Origin: a virus | Length of the DNA stretch: 64,000 bases | Virus record (IMG/VR): IMGVR_UViG_3300049215_000227 | Coordinates: 39,998-103,997 of that record | Strand: one strand, 5' to 3' | Shown here: piece by piece, positions 1-7,023 of the stretch | How positions within the stretch are numbered: position 1 is the first letter of the stretch | How the letters are laid out: every line of letters begins with the position of its first letter | The notes under the pieces: generated by a model | Databases searched by the model: none | The model's input: the letters and a program-made list of their open reading frames with translations, nothing else | Told to the model about the DNA's origin: nothing | Translations under genes and position numbers: made by a program

Positions 1-369
1 ATCGAATTTAGATAAAGGCTGAATATGGTCGATATGCCAACCAGTACGAGACCAATTGTCCCAAGTCATACCTGATTGAAACTTAGATTCTAAGTAACGC
101 TTAAATTCTTCTACAGAACATCCTAAGTCTCGTACCGCAGAACCCGCGCGATAATTACCGTTTATAGCTCGATTTAAACGATTACGCAACCTAACTGATA
201 ACTTAAAATTTATATCTTGTGCGTGCCTAAGTTTGCGCTTTTCATAAGCACGTTTATTATATTGACTTTGTTTTTCTTTTGTTCTTTTGCGATACGCTCG
301 TTGGTATTCGACAGCCTTTTCACGATTTTTTACATACCACTGACGACTATATTCTGCCGTATTAGCCAT
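1..369 (-). CDS. HNH endonuclease, 3' part cut by window edge
   Basis: Reading right to left from ATG at 369, 123 codons stay open to the window edge. The N-terminal 75 residues are basic and rich in Arg, Lys and Tyr, as in DNA-binding arms of phage HNH proteins. The last visible residues contain the motif W-H-I-D-H-I-x-P-L-S-K-F-D, the first half of an HNH nuclease site; the rest of the fold lies outside. It follows the zinc-ribbon gene by 1 nt. Such proteins are usually free-standing homing endonucleases in phages. The family call is good; mobility is inferred. Confidence 0.8.
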   Translation of the reverse strand, partial: MANTAEYSRQWYVKNREKAVEYQRAYRKRTKEKQSQYNKRAYEKRKLRHAQDINFKLSVRLRNRLNRAINGNYRAGSAVRDLGCSVEEFKRYLESKFQSGMTWDNWSRTGWHIDHIQPLSKFD

Positions 370-370
370 A

Positions 371-715
371 TTAACGTTTACTTGGCGGTTTGTTAATTAC
401 TAGTTCACCTTTATCGTTATAGACTAACCATCCTTCTTGGAGACAAGTCTCTAGCGAGTACGTTTGAATGAGCCTAGGAACTTCGACTTCCCAGAAGTAC
501 TCAGTTTTGCGGGCCTTATTCTGCTCCTTCTCGTCAGGAGCAGTCCTTACATTGGTGTAGGGATCAATAACTTCTCTAGCAACCTGAGAACCTTTGCCAG
601 GGAATTGTCGCTTGCTTTTAGCGCCGCACTGGCAGTCGATCTCTTCTACCTTTGGGGAAGCGTAGCGTTCGACTTCAGTCTTACAGTTGTCGCATAGGAA
701 GCGAAACTTTGCCAT
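371..715 (-). CDS. Small zinc-ribbon protein
   Basis: The 114-residue protein begins with a short zinc ribbon (C8, C11, C28, C30), the arrangement of FmdB-type ribbon proteins. A charged, helical remainder with no recognisable catalytic motif follows. Ribbons of this size usually bind nucleic acid or protein partners. It lies 1 nt from the next two genes in a minus-strand run, so it is probably co-transcribed with the HNH gene and the groEL cluster. Function unknown. Confidence 0.75.
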   Translation of the reverse strand: MAKFRFLCDNCKTEVERYASPKVEEIDCQCGAKSKRQFPGKGSQVAREVIDPYTNVRTAPDEKEQNKARKTEYFWEVEVPRLIQTYSLETCLQEGWLVYNDKGELVINKPPSKR

Positions 716-716
716 A

Positions 717-1175
717 TTAGAAACTCAAGCCAACGCTTACACCAGCCATGCCATTTTGAAAGCCAAATACGCCTACCGTGAGAGGTCCAAGGATTGGCTT
801 ACTTACGGAAGCTCCGTAAATAGGCATTCCTGGCTTCGTAACATCAAGAGCAGCAAGTGCGGAAATTGTCACTTTAGAAGTGCTTCGGTCAACTTCCTTA
901 GTTGTGGTCTTATCAATCTCAGTATCAGAATGCGCATCAGAGTGCTTCGTCTGATTATCAGTGATTACAGTAGTCTTTGTCTTGGTGCCATCTGGCTTAG
1001 TGGTCTCAGTGATGGTAGTAGTCTTATCCTTAGTGCTATCGACCTGTTTATCTGTGGTTTTCTTTTCAACCTCAACAGTTTGAATCTTAACCTTTTCAGG
1101 TGCACTCCAACGACCGACAGCGAAGGCGCCCACTAACGCTACAACAGCTACGATAACGATTGTCTTGTTAGTCAT
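717..1175 (-). CDS. Membrane-anchored phage protein
   Basis: The protein has 152 residues. Residues 5-22 form one hydrophobic segment, consistent with an N-terminal anchor or signal. Next comes a long Thr/Lys/Asp-rich region (about 30-95) that is probably extended or coiled. The C-terminus ends in alternating Gly and hydrophobic residues with a final Phe, which resembles a beta-strand terminus. The topology (short inside, long outside) is like an inner-membrane spanin, but the lysozyme is 6 kb away and no partner lipoprotein was found. Its ATG overlaps the stop of the preceding gene. Function unknown. Confidence 0.7.
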   Translation of the reverse strand: MTNKTIVIVAVVALVGAFAVGRWSAPEKVKIQTVEVEKKTTDKQVDSTKDKTTTITETTKPDGTKTKTTVITDNQTKHSDAHSDTEIDKTTTKEVDRSTSKVTISALAALDVTKPGMPIYGASVSKPILGPLTVGVFGFQNGMAGVSVGLSF

Positions 1176-1363
1176 TGCTCCTCCTTTTTCTCGTCCTTCT
1201 TGTCTTGACGCTTACGTCTGGTGGACAAGTTCTCATCGATATACTCAACAATCTTGGTAAGCAACTCTTCTTGCTTAGCTGATTGTGGAGCAAGGTCGTT
1301 GATGTTATAAATCTTTCGCATTATGTCCCAGAGATCGTTAGTGATCTCCTTCTTGCGATTCAT
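1172..1363 (-). CDS. Hypothetical small charged protein
   Basis: This 63-residue helical protein ends in a very basic and acidic tail (many Lys, Arg and Glu). An AGGAG-type ribosome site precedes the ATG at 1363. It sits between groEL and the membrane-anchored gene, with ATGA overlap downstream. No family was recognised. Confidence 0.65.
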   Translation of the reverse strand: MNRKKEITNDLWDIMRKIYNINDLAPQSAKQEELLTKIVEYIDENLSTRRKRQDKKDEKKEEQ

Positions 1364-1364
1364 A

Positions 1365-3092
1365 TTACTCCTGGCCGACCAATCCGCTCTCAGGATTCAT
1401 CATGTCGCGGAAGGCCTGCTTGCTCAACGCAAGCTGATTTTCCAAGCCAAAGTCACGAGGGACAACCACGATGCCTCCGAGTGTAATCAACAGAGAAGCA
1501 ACAGAGAGTGCGTTACCCAAGCTAACTCTGCAAACCTTAGCAGGTTCAATGATACCTGCCTCTTCTGGATCTACTATACGATGGGCATTCGCATCAAAGA
1601 TGAACTTAGGCGGCTCTTGCTTGTCAACGACAAACTGTTCCAAGGCGTTCCAGATGTCTCCAAAGTCCTCACCGCAGTTAGAAAGAAGCATCTCAAATGG
1701 AGCTCTGAGAGCCTTAACCATGATGTCCCACGAGAGGACATGATCAGGATGCTTGGCGATGATGTCAGAGAGAACTAGATGAACTCCACAGCCGCCAGGA
1801 ACAATGCCTTCAGCAATAGCGGAGCGAACAGCCTCAACAGCGTCCTCAACGCGAGCTTTCTTCTCGCGAGCCTCAAGCTCAGAGCCGCCGCCGACCCAGA
1901 TGGTCGACACGCCGCCGGTAAGCTTGCTGATGGCGGCCTTCGCGAACATGCGCTCGCGGTCACTAGGAGCTACTTGCATGATTGACTTAAGCTCAGCGAT
2001 ACGAGCCTCGATCTTCTCGTGATCCACGTTGCTGGTCAAGAACGTCTCGAACATGTTCACCTTTGCATTCTCAAAGAATCCAAATGAATCCTCAAGATTC
2101 TCGTCCGTGATGTAATGATCGATCGTTCCAGCATCCACAACGGTAGCGCCGGTGTACGCAGCCATGTCGTATAAGAACATTGAGCGGGAGTTTGCCACGC
2201 CGCCAAGCGGTGTCTTAACTGGAACTACTGAGTATCCGCCCTTCGTGGTCTTAGCAAACTTGTCAAGCACGACGTCAGAGAAGCCGTGAGCAAACACGAT
2301 GATAGGCTTACCGTAGAGTTCAGTGCCCTCAACAGCTTGCTGGATCGCGGCAGGAACCTTGAGGTCATTCACCGTGCCGTCAAACAGAACGACAACGCCA
2401 TTATCCATCTTCGCTTGCTGAGCCGAGCGATCGTTGATGAACGCCAGGCCGATAGAACCAATGTCCTTCAGACCGGTCGTGACGATGCAGCCGTCGATCG
2501 TCTCTACGCGGATGTCCTCTGCGTCTGCTTCCTCAATGAGAACCTGGCCATCTTCGCCAGCAGCGATAACCGCGTCGACAGCTGCGGTAGCAATTGCAGA
2601 GTCTCCGTTGGCAGAAATAGTGGCAACATTAATAAGCTCATGACGCTCCTTCACAGGTTTTGCATGCTGCTTTAGGAATGGGGTGATAACCTTGCTGTAA
2701 CAATCGTTAAGCTCGTTAACCATTCTTTGGGGGTTGTATTTAGGATTTGCCTCTAGAAACGCAAGTCCGTGATTCGTAATTGCTGAAGCAAGAACAATAG
2801 CCGTAGTTGTGCCATCTCCCGCTTGCTTAGCTGTCCTGAGACAAATCTCTTTAGCAGACTCGATAATGATGTTAGCCTCTGCGTTTGCGACTCCGAGAGT
2901 TTTTGCAACTGTAACTCCGTCCTTCGTTACGAGTGGAGACAGACCGTCACGCTCAAGAATGACCGGACGACCACCTGGTCCAAGGGTTGCGCCAACGACG
3001 TTAGCCATCTCGTTGATGGTTTCGCTGACAACCTTGCGGATCTTTGCCCTATCTGCCGTAATGCTCTTTGCTTTGCTCTTCTCGTAAATCAT
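1365..3092 (-). CDS. groEL: Phage-encoded GroEL-type chaperonin
   Basis: This is a full-length group I chaperonin subunit of 575 residues (E. coli GroEL has 548). Visible landmarks in order are the phosphate-binding TLGPGGRPV (37-44), DGVTVAK (58-64), AGDGTTTA with the metal-binding Asp93, the intermediate-domain ISKLTGGV (388-395), RVED with the ATP-hydrolysis Asp417, and GIIEPAKV (513-520). The ATPase machinery therefore looks intact. The C-terminus lacks the flexible Gly-Gly-Met repeats of cellular GroEL. No GroES gene is visible here. The start overlaps the stop of the 190-residue protein (TAATG). Known jumbo phages such as EL and OBP carry comparable chaperonins. It probably folds phage proteins in the host cytoplasm. 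Confidence 0.97.
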   Translation of the reverse strand: MIYEKSKAKSITADRAKIRKVVSETINEMANVVGATLGPGGRPVILERDGLSPLVTKDGVTVAKTLGVANAEANIIIESAKEICLRTAKQAGDGTTTAIVLASAITNHGLAFLEANPKYNPQRMVNELNDCYSKVITPFLKQHAKPVKERHELINVATISANGDSAIATAAVDAVIAAGEDGQVLIEEADAEDIRVETIDGCIVTTGLKDIGSIGLAFINDRSAQQAKMDNGVVVLFDGTVNDLKVPAAIQQAVEGTELYGKPIIVFAHGFSDVVLDKFAKTTKGGYSVVPVKTPLGGVANSRSMFLYDMAAYTGATVVDAGTIDHYITDENLEDSFGFFENAKVNMFETFLTSNVDHEKIEARIAELKSIMQVAPSDRERMFAKAAISKLTGGVSTIWVGGGSELEAREKKARVEDAVEAVRSAIAEGIVPGGCGVHLVLSDIIAKHPDHVLSWDIMVKALRAPFEMLLSNCGEDFGDIWNALEQFVVDKQEPPKFIFDANAHRIVDPEEAGIIEPAKVCRVSLGNALSVASLLITLGGIVVVPRDFGLENQLALSKQAFRDMMNPESGLVGQE

Positions 3093-3664
3093 TACTCAAT
3101 TCTCTCCGTAATTCCGCCCTCTTCCACGAACACATTCTTCATGTTATTCTTAACATACGTCGATCCCTTTTGGGACAGAGTTACGTAAGAGATAACTAAG
3201 AAGTCAGGTTCCGGTCTATCTGGCGGATATATCTTCAATATACTAAAAGGTACCAATGCAGCTCTAGTAAATCCCATATCTGCCACATGATTTACTGAGT
3301 TAATAACTCTATTGATAGCTACATCTAGCTTCTCTATGCCTGCTCTAGCAACTGCAAAATGAACTAAATCTGCCTTACGAACATAAAGTTGATCAGCATC
3401 GATGTCTTTGTAATACTCGCAGCTTTTTAAGTTCAACTTACCGAGCAAGCGAAGCCACTCTGGAAGCTTCTCGTTGTACTGATGCACTAGATGCTCAGTT
3501 TTGTTTTCAAGCGCCTTGATAGCCTTCTCGTTAAAGTAGCCCTTAAAGATTGGATAGATGTCTGTCATCTCAAAGCCGGGCATAACCGTTACCGGTTGAC
3601 CCTCTTTGTCGGCGTTACCGCTTTTTATTAGTGCGTCGATTGCTAGCGCGATGTCTGACGGCAT
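3092..3664 (-). CDS. Unknown protein containing the KLxLKS motif
   Basis: A 190-residue protein with no recognised family. Residues around 70-95 read W-L-R-L-L-G-K-L-N-L-K-S, followed by a segment that could form a beta-hairpin. This is the signature shared with many tiny proteins at 54-63.6 kb. The start is chosen because AAGGAA lies 7 nt before the ATG at 3664; this makes a 50-nt overlap with the methyltransferase-like gene in another frame. Translation is probably coupled to groEL, whose ATG overlaps this stop. A chaperonin-related role is conceivable only from position. Confidence 0.75.
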   Translation of the reverse strand: MPSDIALAIDALIKSGNADKEGQPVTVMPGFEMTDIYPIFKGYFNEKAIKALENKTEHLVHQYNEKLPEWLRLLGKLNLKSCEYYKDIDADQLYVRKADLVHFAVARAGIEKLDVAINRVINSVNHVADMGFTRAALVPFSILKIYPPDRPEPDFLVISYVTLSQKGSTYVKNNMKNVFVEEGGITERIE

Positions 3665-4361
3665 TGTCCATTTCCTTATTGTATTCTTTTACCACCTTCT
3701 CGTACTTCTTAATCTGCTTCGAGTCGTTGTCAAAGCCAAAGAAGCTGTGACCAAGCTTAAGAGCGGCCTTCAATGAGCCAGTACCTCCGCAATAAGGATC
3801 GAATATGACGGACCCAGGAAGACAGTCAGTCATTCTGATTAAAAGTTCTGCTAACTCAACTGGATATGCTTCATCAAGTGAGCCAGTCTCAACCTCCCAG
3901 GTGTTACCTGGACAAGAGGTCTCGTCGTCAGTATGGAGATACTCGCGGATAGGAAGGCGATCTAATTTCCAGACATCGCCGTTGCAGAAGTGAAGAACAT
4001 ACTCGTGAGAGTTGACTAAGTTAGTTTCAGAGCGCTTGCCAGGAAACCAAGTCTTCTTGATTATGATGTTGTCGACGTGAGTGAAACCAGCGTCAGCCAT
4101 CATCTTGGCTATCTCAAACGGACGCCACTTAGCCTCGATGGGAGCGTAGCAGATGAGAAACACTATCCCGTTGGGGACCATGTGGTTCTTGAGTTTAGCA
4201 GCAAACTCCTTGAACTTAACAGGATCAAAGCCGTCTCGCTTCCTGATTGGAATTCGAGTGATGCAGACTTCAGTATTCTTAGGCCAGATCGCATCAGAAC
4301 TCATGGCATCCATGTTGTTGATGCGTACGTTTGTTTGAAAGATGTTTGAGAGGTTATCCAA
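3615..4361 (-). CDS. Beta-class (N4/N6) DNA methyltransferase-like protein, motif IV altered
   Basis: 248 residues in the circular order of beta-class amino-methyltransferases. The catalytic-motif position comes early (35-39), the target-recognition stretch is in the middle, and the AdoMet motif FDPYCGGTGS (187-196) with following GFDND comes late. Where active enzymes have D/N/S-P-P-Y, this protein has T-R-I-P-I, so the base-binding residues are missing. It may be inactive, have a changed substrate, or act as a binding protein. The open frame begins at TTG (4361), 10 nt after an AGGAG that lies in a hairpin. No restriction enzyme is adjacent. Confidence 0.8.
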   Translation of the reverse strand: MDNLSNIFQTNVRINNMDAMSSDAIWPKNTEVCITRIPIRKRDGFDPVKFKEFAAKLKNHMVPNGIVFLICYAPIEAKWRPFEIAKMMADAGFTHVDNIIIKKTWFPGKRSETNLVNSHEYVLHFCNGDVWKLDRLPIREYLHTDDETSCPGNTWEVETGSLDEAYPVELAELLIRMTDCLPGSVIFDPYCGGTGSLKAALKLGHSFFGFDNDSKQIKKYEKVVKEYNKEMDNAVRHRASNRRTNKKR

Positions 4362-4366
4362 GTGCC

Positions 4367-4386
4367 AATGCTCCTAACGGAGCATT
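4367..4386 (-). promoter_or_regulatory. Hairpin enclosing the ribosome site of the methyltransferase-like gene
   Basis: A perfect 8-bp inverted repeat with a 4-nt loop (AATGCTCC / GGAGCATT) sits between the upstream stop (4391) and the TTG start (4361). On the minus-strand RNA the AGGAG sequence is in the 3' arm, so folding would hide it. No U-tract follows, which argues against a terminator. A TATAAT overlaps its upstream edge (4384-4389). Confidence 0.5.
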
Positions 4387-4390
4387 ATAC

Positions 4391-4843
4391 TTACTCACTC
4401 AACTTTTGATCGATTAGCTCGGTCATGCCGGCACTATATTCTCTCCAGGCATGCTTCTTGAGTTCCACTATAAAGTCATCTAAGTCAAGAAAATAGTACT
4501 CTAGTGTAAAGGTAAAGATAGGTACTGGTCTAGTAGGATCAAGAGTTTGACGTTGCTCGACTCTTTTAGGTCTATACTGCTCGCTGATGGTTGCCTTCCG
4601 CATCATGTCCATGCTAGATAGGTAAAGACTCTTAGTGATACCATCACGATGCAAGGCGACCTCGACAACGAGAGTGTACATCGCAGGTCCTAAGGTAGTT
4701 TGGACTGGACCTGCTGAGCCGACAGACCACATTTGGTCGATATCTTGGTCACGTCGGAGATCAAACGAAACTGCATACCCGTCAAACAGAGTGTGCAGAT
4801 TATCGCCTAATTCTTTAAACTGATTAGCAATATCGCTAGACAT
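4391..4843 (-). CDS. Hypothetical protein
   Basis: The 150-residue soluble protein is mixed alpha/beta with no recognised motif. I place the start at the ATG at 4843, one base into the dUTPase stop (TGATG), rather than at the TTG one codon earlier. It lies between dUTPase and the methyltransferase-like gene in the same run. Function unknown. Confidence 0.7.
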   Translation of the reverse strand: MSSDIANQFKELGDNLHTLFDGYAVSFDLRRDQDIDQMWSVGSAGPVQTTLGPAMYTLVVEVALHRDGITKSLYLSSMDMMRKATISEQYRPKRVEQRQTLDPTRPVPIFTFTLEYYFLDLDDFIVELKKHAWREYSAGMTELIDQKLSE

Positions 4844-5361
4844 CAAGTCTTGCCGGTGCTGCCAAATCCGCCCGCACCGCGAGAAGTATTCGCGTCGACG
4901 GTCTCGACCTGCTCGATGTAAAACTCGGACGAGTAGGGATTCATGATGAACTGGGCAAGCTTCTCGCCCTTCTTGATGACGATCGGATTGACACGCATGA
5001 GAGGATAGCCGTCTGGACCAATCTCCTGCATAACCCAGATGTTAGACATGACGACGTGCGGGATGCCGCGATACTCCTCGTCGATGACGCCAGCATAAAC
5101 AAGCAGACCTTGAGCACCCAACCCAGATTTTGAGGTGATCTCACCCCAAGTTCCCTTAGGGAGCTTCATCTTTATGTTAAGCGGGTGCTTCATCACTTGC
5201 CCTGGGTAGATCGTAATATCTTCCGTTGCAAACAGATCAAAACCGGCGTCAGTCGGATTCTTCTTGGCAGGCAGCTTGCCGCCTTGCAGAACCTCAACCT
5301 CAATCTTGAAGTAGTCTTGTTTAAGTTTATTGAGCAACTCGATCTTCTTGTTTTCGTCCAT
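4843..5361 (-). CDS. dut: dUTP pyrophosphatase (trimeric type)
   Basis: Hydrolyses dUTP to dUMP, keeping uracil out of phage DNA and feeding dTMP synthesis. All five dUTPase motifs are present in order: DAGFDL (1), a SKSG variant of the PRSG loop (2), AGVIDEEYRG with the catalytic Asp (3), GEKLAQ (4) and the glycine-rich RGAGGFGSTG near the C-terminus (5). Length (172 residues) is normal for the family with a short N-terminal helix. I chose ATG 5361, which has a TATAAA box exactly 6 nt upstream; an in-frame TTG at 5385 would add 8 residues. Confidence 0.95.
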   Translation of the reverse strand: MDENKKIELLNKLKQDYFKIEVEVLQGGKLPAKKNPTDAGFDLFATEDITIYPGQVMKHPLNIKMKLPKGTWGEITSKSGLGAQGLLVYAGVIDEEYRGIPHVVMSNIWVMQEIGPDGYPLMRVNPIVIKKGEKLAQFIMNPYSSEFYIEQVETVDANTSRGAGGFGSTGKT

Positions 5362-5367
5362 GGTATC

Positions 5368-5373
5368 TTTATA
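5368..5373 (-). promoter_or_regulatory. -10-like box of a possible leaderless promoter (dut)
   Basis: TATAAA followed by 6 nt and then the dUTPase ATG, with no good ribosome site between. Transcription would start at or next to the A of ATG. Confidence 0.5.
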
Positions 5374-5509
5374 CAAAATGCACAACTTAAGGTCCAGAAA
5401 AAATTTTCAACACTGAGTTAAAAAGTGCATTGTCGCGGGTACTATAGAGATTGTCCTATCCAAACTCGTCTATTCTATCTATTCCCCTAGAAAGTTAAGC
5501 GATCGCTCT

Positions 5510-5551
5510 CGCGCGCAAGCGCGCGGAGTTCGCTCTTCTTCGAAGAGCGAA
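5510..5551. terminator. Two adjacent hairpins in the divergent region
   Basis: The first hairpin is CGCGCG-CAAG-CGCGCG (5510-5525). The second is a perfect 10-bp stem TTCGCTCTTC / GAAGAGCGAA with a 3-nt loop (5529-5551). They lie between the divergent dut and 5621 genes. No clear U-tract follows on either strand, so an operator or RNA-stability role is as likely as termination. The rest of 5374-5605 holds no gene I can support. Confidence 0.45.
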
Positions 5552-5605
5552 GATGAGCCATAGAATTTTTCATTCAGGAGTTTGAAGGGCTGCCTACCAA
5601 ACCCT

Positions 5606-5614
5606 TGATACAAT
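5606..5614 (+). promoter_or_regulatory. Extended -10 promoter, possible leaderless start
   Basis: TGATACAAT is an extended -10 (TGnTAnAAT). It ends 6 nt before the ATG at 5621. No ribosome site is visible in between. Confidence 0.55.
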
Positions 5615-5620
5615 GGTCTT

Positions 5621-6358
5621 ATGGGAATCAGAGAAGACTTTCAACCTTACGTAGACGGCAACAACTTGATGGCACCGCACCAGGTTGCACCCAACTCTGG
5701 CAGGGGTTCTGACAATGGAACCATGTACACGAGCGAGTACTTCATCATGCTGAAGAAGAACAGCGTGCTCACCGAAGAGGACAAGGAAGACTACGAGGAT
5801 CGAATTGAGCCGTGCATCGACCTAGAAGGAATGCTCAACCGTGCACCGAATGACTCCGATCAAGAAGGACCGGACGACTACTATGGGGTTCTCAACGGCT
5901 GCATGGAGCTGGGAAACGTCTCGATCCCGCGAAGATTCCTGAAGGCCTTGATCCGCAACCTTGGCTTCTTGAACAATAGCCAGCCGGAAAAATGGACGCT
6001 GAACTCGTTCTTGGCTCGCCAGATGCAACTTACTTGCTGCATGGTTAACGCCTCATTCCCTAGTTGGGTAAACCCTCTTCACTGGCTGGTACGAATTTTA
6101 GCCAGCCCACTGTATCTCTACAGCGCAATCTGCTTGCTCGTCAGCTGCATCGGTACGGATACCGGAGACACGGACGCCAGGAGACTCGCTTGGCATCTCG
6201 GAAACAACGTTGGCAAGAGATCGCTCCTGTGCTGGCTGGCGTACAAGGTTTGGCTGCGAAGACTTTACAAGGATTATGCTGGCGGGATGAGCGACGTCGC
6301 GAAGATCTATTACGGACCCGCGGGAGATAACGCTTACAGTAGATGGTGGCGCACCTAG
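5621..6358 (+). CDS. Conserved-looking phage protein of unknown function
   Basis: 245 residues. The N-terminal half is acidic and soluble. A hydrophobic stretch around residues 150-175 (containing W-L-V-R-I-L-A-S-P and V-S-C-I) could be one membrane segment. The C-terminus is basic and Trp/Tyr-rich. Its TAG stop lies over the 3' CCA end of the minus-strand tRNA gene, so the two units are interlocked tail to tail. It is the only plus-strand gene between 1 and 10 kb. Expression is probably from the adjacent extended -10 promoter. No family was recognised. Confidence 0.75.
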   Translation: MGIREDFQPYVDGNNLMAPHQVAPNSGRGSDNGTMYTSEYFIMLKKNSVLTEEDKEDYEDRIEPCIDLEGMLNRAPNDSDQEGPDDYYGVLNGCMELGNVSIPRRFLKALIRNLGFLNNSQPEKWTLNSFLARQMQLTCCMVNASFPSWVNPLHWLVRILASPLYLYSAICLLVSCIGTDTGDTDARRLAWHLGNNVGKRSLLCWLAYKVWLRRLYKDYAGGMSDVAKIYYGPAGDNAYSRWWRT

Positions 6359-6421
6359 AGGGACTCGAACCCCCGTCGCACGATGTTAGAGATCGCCGTT
6401 CTGCCGCTGAACTATAGGTGC
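6347..6421 (-). tRNA. tRNA with CUA anticodon (amber suppressor)
   Basis: A complete cloverleaf on the minus strand. It has a 7-bp acceptor stem (GCACCTA/TAGGTGC), D-arm GTTC/GAAC, anticodon stem GCGAT/ATCGT with loop CTCTAAC, T-arm with TTCGAGT, discriminator G73 and an encoded CCA. With U33 fixed, positions 34-36 are CUA, which reads UAG. G73 and the D-arm resemble Asn/Gln/Trp-type tRNAs; charging identity cannot be decided from sequence. The 3' end overlaps the end of the convergent 5621-6358 gene. Confidence 0.93.
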
Positions 6422-6426
6422 AAGAT

Positions 6427-6502
6427 TGGAGATCCCAGCGGGATTCGAACCCGCGACCGTGCGATTTAGAGTTGCCCGCTCTACCAACTGAGCTATGGGA
6501 TC
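6427..6502 (-). tRNA. Second tRNA with CUA anticodon loop (imperfect anticodon stem)
   Basis: The acceptor (GATCCCA/TGGGATC), D-arm (GCTC/GAGC), T-arm (GCGGG-TTCGAAT-CCCGC), U73 and encoded CCA are all well formed. The anticodon loop is CTCTAAA, giving CUA at 34-36. The anticodon stem GGCAA/TCGCA has only three canonical pairs, so function is less certain than for its neighbour 5 nt away. U73 differs from G73 in the other tRNA, so the two are not recent copies and may carry different amino acids. Confidence 0.8.
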
Positions 6503-6638
6503 ATTTAATTTCATGACAATGAGAATTGATGTAATCTAGTTGGCCTTGTAAGAAATCATAATGCTTCGTGAAGAAGTTGAACTCGTAAGACATGAAGCAA
6601 ACAAGACCTAAGATAATCAGCAGATAAAAAGTTCTCAT
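6501..6638 (-). CDS. Small single-span membrane protein
   Basis: A 45-residue protein with one hydrophobic helix at residues 4-18 and a short Phe/Tyr/His-rich tail. The start at 6638 has AAAGGATT upstream. The stop overlaps the 5' end of the second tRNA by 2 nt. It resembles holin-sized or phage inner-membrane peptides only in size and topology. Function unknown. Confidence 0.6.
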   Translation of the reverse strand: MRTFYLLIILGLVCFMSYEFNFFTKHYDFLQGQLDYINSHCHEIK

Positions 6639-6764
6639 ATAATCCTTTGTGCGGGTCGATCGCGAATCGACTATAGTGTTTCCAGATGACCGTTGACGGA
6701 ACCCCACTTAACCCTCAGGGACTCTCACCCTGACACAACCCTTCGCTTTCGCGGATGTTGAAAC

Positions 6765-6851
6765 TCATCTCTTTCTGCGTGTCTCCAGCAAGATCTCCGA
6801 CTCAAACGGATATAGCGTGATCCCATTCGGAATCTCAATCCCTTGCAGCAT
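6765..6851 (-). CDS. Possible 28-residue peptide
   Basis: A short ATG-to-TGA frame with protein-like composition (P-N-G-I-T-L-Y-P-F and a basic C-terminus). The ribosome site is weak (GTGGAT). It lies in the otherwise gene-free stretch 6639-7023, whose remaining part holds hairpins including GTCGAT/ATCGAC (6655-6671) and a GCGAAAGC tetraloop-like fold. Confidence 0.3.
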   Translation of the reverse strand: MLQGIEIPNGITLYPFESEILLETRRKR

Positions 6852-6889
6852 ATCCACGCCGCTCGCACGAGTATTTTATACAATGATGA

Positions 6890-7021
6890 TTTTTGAGGCA
6901 GGCCGGTTTTTGCGGCTCCGTTTAAACCCGGCGTCTACCGACTTCGGCCATAGCGAAAGCACGATCGCGTGAGCGGTTGCCGTCAACTAGGTTGCGGCCG
7001 GACTGTCACCTGCCTCAAAAA
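6890..7021 (-). ncRNA. Candidate structured RNA closed by a 13-bp stem
   Basis: TTTTTGAGGCAGG (6890-6902) is the exact reverse complement of 7009-7021, closing a GC-rich 106-nt interior. Inside, CCGG pairs with CCGG next to the outer stem, and short hairpins such as CAAC-CTA-GTTG and GCGA/TCGC can form. No open frame explains it. It lies among the tRNA genes. The strand is assigned from neighbouring genes; an alternative is a bidirectional terminator, though the complex interior argues against that alone. Confidence 0.55.
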
Positions 7022-7023
7022 AC

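Noticed and set aside
717-1175. Inner-membrane spanin
   Set aside because: Topology fits, but there is no outer-membrane lipoprotein partner and the lysozyme is far away, so only a membrane anchor is claimed.
2286-2675. Plus-strand frames inside groEL and other long genes
   Set aside because: They are antisense shadows of clear protein families, without ribosome sites or family features.
6890-7021. RNase P RNA or tmRNA
   Set aside because: The conserved RNase P core sequences and a tRNA-like tmRNA end with tag frame are not present.
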